The notes beneath the pieces are model-generated. The model was not told the DNA's origin, ran no database searches, and saw only the letters and a list, made by a program, of their open reading frames with translations. The position numbers and the translations under genes are program-made. Positions 59,609 to 64,000 of a DNA stretch of 64,000 nucleotides are shown here, piece after piece. The stretch lies in NCBI GenBank assembly GCA_903842345.1, contig CAIMLR010000023.1:179379-243378 (forward strand), given 5' to 3'. The number at the start of each line of letters is the position of its first letter. The first letter of the stretch is position 1. This stretch comes from an uncultured Myxococcales bacterium. Lineage in GTDB: Bacteria; Myxococcota_A; UBA9042.

Positions 59609-60510
59609 GGTGTCTCCTTGGTTTTGCGGTCCTTGTCCCATTCATCATAAAGCAGGCAATTCAGGAGGCTCTGCGACTGGCCGCCGGTAAAATCGATTGT
59701 CGCGCCGTTGAACCAGTGCGCTTCCGGCCGCAGCAGCAGCGTCACAAATTGCCCGACCTCCGGCGTCGACAGCATCCGGCCGGCGGGAATCGCCTGCGCG
59801 ACCACGTCCTGAAAGCGCTGCCATTTCTCGGGCGTGAACGCCTTTTTGACCGCCAGCGTGTCGACCGTGCCGTAGTTCAGCAGGTTGACGCGGTAGCCCA
59901 GCGGGCCCATCTCCCACGCCAAATGCTTGACGTAGACCTGCAGCGCCGCTTTGGCCGCCGTGATGATGCCAAAGTTGTGGATCATCGAATCCGAGATGGG
60001 ATTCGTCAGGCCCAGCAGCTGCGCGCCCGGCGCCAGCAAATCCCGCGCCACCAGCGCCTGCGCCCACCATGCGAAGGAATTGGCCATGGAGTCCATGGTT
60101 TTGTGGAAATTATGGGGGATAAAGGCGCGAAATGGCCCGCTCCCGTCGCCCAGGAACATGCCCAGCGAGGCGTTGGCGATCGCATGGACGCACAGGCGCA
60201 CGCTCTGCTTGCCAGCGACTTCCAGGAGGCGATCGGCCGCGTGTTCAACGCCCGCGTGCGTGCCGACGTCGCCCACATAGTGCGCCGACTTGCGGCCCAG
60301 CGCCGCGACGTGCGCGTCAAGGGCGGCCGCCTGCTCTGGCCAATGGCCGCGGTGGGCGCCAAAGATGTTGAGTCCGGGATTGGCGGCGACGGCCTTGGCG
60401 ATGTCAAATCCCGATCCAGAAGTGACGCCGAGGACGACGGCCCATTGGGTGTCGCCGGGCGCGCGATGCGCGGGGACGACCTCAGAAGACTTGTGCGCAG
60501 AATCCTTCAA
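59605..60510 (-). CDS. SDR/FabI-like oxidoreductase with atypical active site
   Basis: 301 residues. LGVTSGSGFDIAKAVA (27-42) is a short-chain dehydrogenase dinucleotide loop, and CVHAIANASLG, HNFGIITAAKAALQ and RVNLLNYGTVDTLAVKKAF follow the enoyl-ACP reductase (FabI) order. Lys187 matches the catalytic Lys. The position seven residues before it, Tyr in FabI, is Phe180 here by my alignment. The enzyme may therefore reduce a different bond or use another residue. TTG at 60510 (GGAGG 5 nt before) overlaps the stop of the acyltransferase (TTGA). A longer upstream reading exists but covers the acyltransferase gene in another frame. Confidence 0.72.
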   Translation of the reverse strand: MKDSAHKSSEVVPAHRAPGDTQWAVVLGVTSGSGFDIAKAVAANPGLNIFGAHRGHWPEQAAALDAHVAALGRKSAHYVGDVGTHAGVEHAADRLLEVAGKQSVRLCVHAIANASLGMFLGDGSGPFRAFIPHNFHKTMDSMANSFAWWAQALVARDLLAPGAQLLGLTNPISDSMIHNFGIITAAKAALQVYVKHLAWEMGPLGYRVNLLNYGTVDTLAVKKAFTPEKWQRFQDVVAQAIPAGRMLSTPEVGQFVTLLLRPEAHWFNGATIDFTGGQSQSLLNCLLYDEWDKDRKTKETP

Positions 60511-61310
60511 ACATGCCTCCGGCCGGTCATTTGGTTCAGAATGCCCTGTACTTCCGCTTGAATGTGCTGGTGCGCCGCTGCCAGGATCGGTCGCCCAGCC
60601 GGGTCCGCGACAACATCCTGCCACGTCATCGGCTTGCCTGCTACCCGTGCCTTTTCTTCCACGAGCGCGCGGACATCGATGGCGTCGCCGACGCGCTGGC
60701 GCACGTGCGCGGGGAACGGCGGCGAGAACGGGAAGAAACCCAGCGGTCCCAGGCCAAGCCACAACGGCAGCCGCGCCGGGACGCCCAGCCGCTTGCCCCA
60801 GCGCTCCCCGTTGTTCAGGCTGAGGTACAGCGAATCGACGCCCGACGCCGCCACCGGCACAATCGGCAGACCATAGCGCAGCGCCAACTTCAGGTAGCCT
60901 GTCCGTTTGCCCCACGCGACCGTGTACGTTTCGCCGCGCCGGCAACCTTCATGCGTTCCGCCGGGCGCGACAAGGATGTGCTCACCGCGCGCCACCGCCG
61001 CCGCCAGTTCCGGGCCATCCGCGGTGACAAAGCCGAGACCGTCGACGAAATCAGCCATCGGCCCTTGCGCCAGACCGCCGTGGATAATGCCGTGCGGCAG
61101 GTAGCCCAGCCGCCGGTGCAGTTCCGTCGTCAGCATGCACAGGTCCCACGCCAGCGGCCGACCGTGGTAGCCGACAATCAGGCACGGTTTGCCCTGCAGC
61201 AGCGGCGCCAGATGCTCGACTTCATAGCGGGTCCACCGCGCGACGGCATTCCAGCCCGCGAGCCATGTGTGGAGCGCCGGTTGCGCGCGAAAGGTCGAGA
61301 GATGGAGCAT
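60507..61310 (-). CDS. LPLAT/DAGAT-like acyltransferase
   Basis: 267 residues. YHGRPLAWD (48-56) resembles the HxxxxD acyltransferase signature and APGGTHEG (115-122) is the substrate loop; GKRTGYLKLALRYGLPIVPV is strongly reminiscent of the diacylglycerol acyltransferase (DAGAT) family. It would move an acyl chain onto an alcohol such as a lipid or wax precursor. It starts 6 bp after the KAS III stop. No strong membrane helix is seen apart from weak hydrophobic patches. Confidence 0.75.
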   Translation of the reverse strand: MLHLSTFRAQPALHTWLAGWNAVARWTRYEVEHLAPLLQGKPCLIVGYHGRPLAWDLCMLTTELHRRLGYLPHGIIHGGLAQGPMADFVDGLGFVTADGPELAAAVARGEHILVAPGGTHEGCRRGETYTVAWGKRTGYLKLALRYGLPIVPVAASGVDSLYLSLNNGERWGKRLGVPARLPLWLGLGPLGFFPFSPPFPAHVRQRVGDAIDVRALVEEKARVAGKPMTWQDVVADPAGRPILAAAHQHIQAEVQGILNQMTGRRHV

Positions 61311-61316
61311 TGCAGT

Positions 61317-62291
61317 TCACCCGACGCGGTAGAGAAGGGCGCCATAGGACAGGCCGGAGCCGACGCCGATGAGCAGGATCGTCTGACCGGTGCGCACCTG
61401 ACCCGAGCGGAGCAGACGGTCCAGACCGACGGCGGTCGACGCGGAGCCGATATTGCCGGTCTCCGCGACGACCGGAATCATCTTGGCGCGGTCGAGGCCA
61501 AAATGGTCGGCGATTTGCCCGAGCATCGCGCCGTTGGGCTGGTGCGGCACAATCCAGTCCACGCCGTGCCAGTCCAAGCCCGTCTGCGCGAAGATGGCGG
61601 TGGCGACCTGGCCCAAGCCGGCCATGGCAATGTCCGTGATGTCGCGGTTGGACTTGTTGAAGACGATGTTTTCCCGCTGGCCCGTCAGGCTGCCGTGCGC
61701 CATGTGGACGGTGTCGCGCAGGCTGCCGCGGTTGCCAAAAGCGGTGGCGAGGACTGCGGCGCCGCCCGGTTCAGCCGCGGCGACAATGGCTGCCGCCGCC
61801 GCGTCGCCAAAGACGACGTAGGGGCGCGGATCGGCCGGATCGATGTGGCGCGAGCCCATCTCGGATGCCACGACGGCGACGGGTCCAAGCCCGGTGGCGA
61901 CGCAGCGCGCGGCGACGTCGAGGCCGGAGAGGAACCCGACGCAGGCGTTGTTGAGGTCAAAGCAGTCGGCGGTGCCGTCCACGCCAAGGAGGTCGAGCAC
62001 GGCGTTCGCGTTGGCGGGCAGGATGTAGTCGCCGCCGGTCGAGCACGTGAAGATGACGCGCTTGAGGGCAGACGCGGGCATGTCGGCGGCGAGCAGGGCC
62101 TTGCGGATGGCTTCAGCGGCTTGGCCGACAATGGAATCGCCCGGATTGGCAAACCAGCGCGCGTGGATGCCTGTGCGCGCCTCCACATCCGCAACCGTGC
62201 GCTCTGGCATGGCCGCGCGCGCGAGCTCAGCCGTCAGGCGCGGCGTTCCCGGAAAGTGCGTGGCGGTGGCGAGAATTCGCGCTGGAAGCAT
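61317..62291 (-). CDS. 3-oxoacyl-ACP synthase III-like (KAS III/FabH-type) condensing enzyme
   Basis: 324 residues, the size of FabH. The Cys-His-Asn triad is present: Cys117 in DLNNACVGFLSGL, His250 in VPHQPN and Asn280 in ETGNIGSAST. Other FabH phrases are EARTGIHARW and VVFGDAAAAAIV. Nearby genes (acyltransferase, SDR, CMD-like) suggest a special acyl chain made outside primary fatty acid synthesis; related families include OleA and PqsD. First gene of the operon. ATG at 62291 chosen; a GTG at 62327 is possible and no clear Shine-Dalgarno was seen for either. Confidence 0.85.
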   Translation of the reverse strand: MLPARILATATHFPGTPRLTAELARAAMPERTVADVEARTGIHARWFANPGDSIVGQAAEAIRKALLAADMPASALKRVIFTCSTGGDYILPANANAVLDLLGVDGTADCFDLNNACVGFLSGLDVAARCVATGLGPVAVVASEMGSRHIDPADPRPYVVFGDAAAAAIVAAAEPGGAAVLATAFGNRGSLRDTVHMAHGSLTGQRENIVFNKSNRDITDIAMAGLGQVATAIFAQTGLDWHGVDWIVPHQPNGAMLGQIADHFGLDRAKMIPVVAETGNIGSASTAVGLDRLLRSGQVRTGQTILLIGVGSGLSYGALLYRVG

Positions 62292-62342
62292 GGACGGAGG
62301 TTCGCATGCGGCGTGGCGGATGTCCACGCACGCGTCGCACCG

Positions 62343-64000
62343 CTACGGGATGGTGTAGCCGACCGTCCACGAGCCAATTGCGAGCTCGCCGTTCTGGGCA
62401 CCCGTCGTGAAGTGCATGCTCAGCGTCGAATTGGCCGGCACGACGACGCTGCCGGTGACCTGCGTGCAGCTGACGATGGCCGGGACGTTGTTCTGGTTGG
62501 CGATGCTGCAGGTGAAGGTCGCGCTGTCGACGCCACTGATGCGCAGCCAGAAGGTCATGCTCGTCAAACCCGTCATCGTCAGGTTGGTGTTGCCCGACAG
62601 AGCGACGGACACGTCCATGGTCTTGATTGTCACCGCTTGCGCGACCGTAATCGTATTGTTCGCGGCGTTGGTCGAGAAATTGGTCGTCGTCAAGTTGATC
62701 GTGCCGTAGCCCGAGGTGTTGGTGCCGCCGCCGTTGATAATGTCGCAACCGTTGGTGTTCGTGCACGTCGCGCCGCTCGCGCCAGTCCAGCTGCATCCCG
62801 TCGCCTTGGCGGAAGCGGGACTTCCTGCCACCGCCGCGACGTTCCAATCCGCGCACGTGATCGGCGGGTTGCACTTCTTGGTGGTGCCATTGCACGAGCC
62901 GCTGGTGCAATCCGAGTCGTTCACGCAGGTGTTGCCCGTCGTGCAGCTGGCGGTGAAGACGCAACCGCTCGCCGGGTTGCAGGAGTCGGTCGTGCACGGG
63001 TTGTTGTCATTGCACGTGACGGTCGTGCCGCTGCACGTGCCGCTCGTGCAAGTGTCCGGCGAGGTGCAGGAATTGCCGTCTGCGCAGGACGTTCCGTTGC
63101 TCACGTTGACGTTGGTGCAGCCAGTGCCCACCGCGCCGCCTGCGCCGATGCAGGCGTCCGTGGTGCAGCTGTTGCCGTCGTTGCAGGTGCCCGCGGTGCC
63201 CGTGCACGCGCCGGCCTGGCAGTTGTCGCCGGTGGTGCACGAGTAGCCATCGGTGCAGCCCGTGCCGTTGGCGGTAAAGCCGTTGGGCGGGCACGCCGCG
63301 GCCAAGCCGGTGCAGTTCTCGGCCGGGTCGCAGGTGCCCGTGGTGGCTCGGCAGACCGTGGCGGAGCTTATGAACGTGTCGGCCGGGCAGCCGCCAGCGC
63401 CGCCGGTACAGGTCTCAGTGAGGTCGCAAGGACCAGCGCTGACGCGACAGACCGTCCCTGCCGGTTTCGCGGGGTTGCTGCAAACGCCGGTGGCCGGCGC
63501 GCATGTGCCCGCCGTGTGGCACAAGTCCTGCGCGGTGCAGGTCACGGAGTTGGCGCCGGTGCATGAACCGGCTTGGCACGTGTCGGTCTGGGTGCAGGCG
63601 TTGCCGTCACTGCACGCAGCGCCGTCAGCCTTGCTCGGGTTGCTGCAAACGCCGGTGGCCGGCGCGCACGTGCCCGCGGTGTGACACTGGTCCTGCGCGC
63701 TGCAAGTCACCGGGTTGGCGCCGTTGCACGTGCCGGCCTGGCAAGTGTCGCTCTGGGTGCAGGCGTTGCCATCGCTGCAAGCCGAGCCGTCAGCCTTGTT
63801 GGGATTGCTGCAAACGCCGGTGGCCGGCGCGCAGGTGCCCGCGGTGTGGCACTGGTCCTGCGCGGTGCAGGTCACTGGGCTGGCGCCGCTGCACGTGCCG
63901 GCCTGGCAGGTGTCGGTCTGCGTGCAGGCATTGCCGTCGCTGCATGCCGAGCCGTCAGCCTTGTTGGGATTGCTGCAAACGCCGGTGGCCGGCGCGCACG
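62343..64000 (-). CDS. Cys-rich repeat surface protein, C-terminal part (5' end beyond right edge)
   Basis: At least 552 codons, open across the right edge, so the N-terminus, signal and true length are unknown. Going upstream from the edge, the 55-residue units carry CHTAGTCAPATGVCSNP and CSDGNACTQxDTCQAG, as in the lipoprotein at 47319-50303. The next part switches to varied CNDGNSCTTDxC units. The last ~165 residues are a Cys-poor beta domain (GTINLTTTNFSTNAANNT; GNTNLTMTGLTSMTFWLR). It lies 51 bp downstream of the KAS III start on the same strand, so it may be upstream of the lipid operon or separate from it. Confidence 0.82.
   Translation of the reverse strand, partial: CAPATGVCSNPNKADGSACSDGNACTQTDTCQAGTCSGASPVTCTAQDQCHTAGTCAPATGVCSNPNKADGSACSDGNACTQSDTCQAGTCNGANPVTCSAQDQCHTAGTCAPATGVCSNPSKADGAACSDGNACTQTDTCQAGSCTGANSVTCTAQDLCHTAGTCAPATGVCSNPAKPAGTVCRVSAGPCDLTETCTGGAGGCPADTFISSATVCRATTGTCDPAENCTGLAAACPPNGFTANGTGCTDGYSCTTGDNCQAGACTGTAGTCNDGNSCTTDACIGAGGAVGTGCTNVNVSNGTSCADGNSCTSPDTCTSGTCSGTTVTCNDNNPCTTDSCNPASGCVFTASCTTGNTCVNDSDCTSGSCNGTTKKCNPPITCADWNVAAVAGSPASAKATGCSWTGASGATCTNTNGCDIINGGGTNTSGYGTINLTTTNFSTNAANNTITVAQAVTIKTMDVSVALSGNTNLTMTGLTSMTFWLRISGVDSATFTCSIANQNNVPAIVSCTQVTGSVVVPANSTLSMHFTTGAQNGELAIGSWTVGYTIP
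63469..64000 (-). repeat. Tandem 165-bp coding repeats in the right-edge Cys-rich gene
   Basis: Phrases such as TTGCTGCAAACGCCGGTGGC recur with spacing of 165 bp (about 63471, 63640, 63805 and 63970), corresponding to a 55-residue protein unit. The units are nearly identical at nucleotide level, so expansion looks recent. The array extends past the window. Confidence 0.75.

Noticed and set aside
60513..63566. A ~1017-codon plus-strand frame across the KAS III operon and Cys-rich gene
   Set aside because: It covers four well-supported minus-strand genes and reads as Arg/Ala/Gly-rich shadow sequence.

Overview
The window is GC-rich DNA that looks like a member of the Myxococcota or a close deltaproteobacterial relative. 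The evidence is a subtilase with a MYXO-CTERM-type sorting tail, lipoproteins with Asp/Ala-rich linkers followed by CDDGNxCT cysteine repeats, two proteins ending in the AgmX/PglI C-terminal domain, and a five-gene operon of periplasmic TPR proteins resembling the Glt/Nfs (gliding or spore-coat) envelope machinery. I saw no tRNA, rRNA, CRISPR array, insertion sequence or prophage. The window reads as chromosomal backbone interleaved with large secreted proteins.

Layout. 0-10 kb: a Cys-rich lipoprotein with a somatomedin-B-like tail, an alkylglycerol-monooxygenase-like hydroxylase, NAD-type malic enzyme and B12-dependent ribonucleotide reductase (nrdJ), which has a clear terminator and, upstream, tandem NrdR boxes. 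10.9-11.9 kb: obgE. 12-22 kb: the TPR/lipoprotein operon behind a strong sigma70-type promoter, ending in a GltF/CglF-like protein. 22-24 kb: coaD and a poly(A) polymerase/CCA-adding-type nucleotidyltransferase. 24-32 kb: a giant lipoprotein with PKD, CARDB, PPC and Cys-rich parts, then an unknown 867-residue protein. 32-36 kb: a 40-residue basic protein, a HIT protein, a methyltransferase-like protein, tatB, and a tatC with a large extra C-terminal periplasmic domain. 36-40.5 kb: feoA-feoB-FeoB-associated protein behind a promoter whose spacer is a Fur box, a coiled-coil membrane protein and a Fur-family regulator. 40.5-46 kb: a GT39-like glycosyltransferase and two paralogous AgmX/PglI-type membrane proteins. 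46-52 kb: cystathionine gamma-lyase/synthase and cystathionine beta-synthase on either side of a very Cys-rich lipoprotein. 52-59 kb: the MYXO-CTERM subtilase, a soluble-adenylyl-cyclase-like cyclase-ATPase-TPR protein and a translationally coupled methyltransferase. 59-62.3 kb: a tightly packed four-gene operon (KAS III, DAGAT-type acyltransferase, SDR, CMD-like). 62.3-64 kb: the C-terminal part of another Cys-rich repeat protein that runs off the right edge.

Themes. Much of the window serves the cell envelope: Glt/Nfs-like components at two sites, the Tat translocon, sorted and lipidated surface proteins, and possible lipid-modifying genes at both ends. The cysteine-synthesis pair flanking a cysteine-rich lipoprotein is suggestive but may be chance. 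The most unusual items are the TatC with a seventh membrane helix and about 336 periplasmic residues, the cyclase with the split catalytic-site layout of mammalian ADCY10, and the KAS III/DAGAT/SDR/CMD operon. All functional calls rest on motif reading by eye, without database search.
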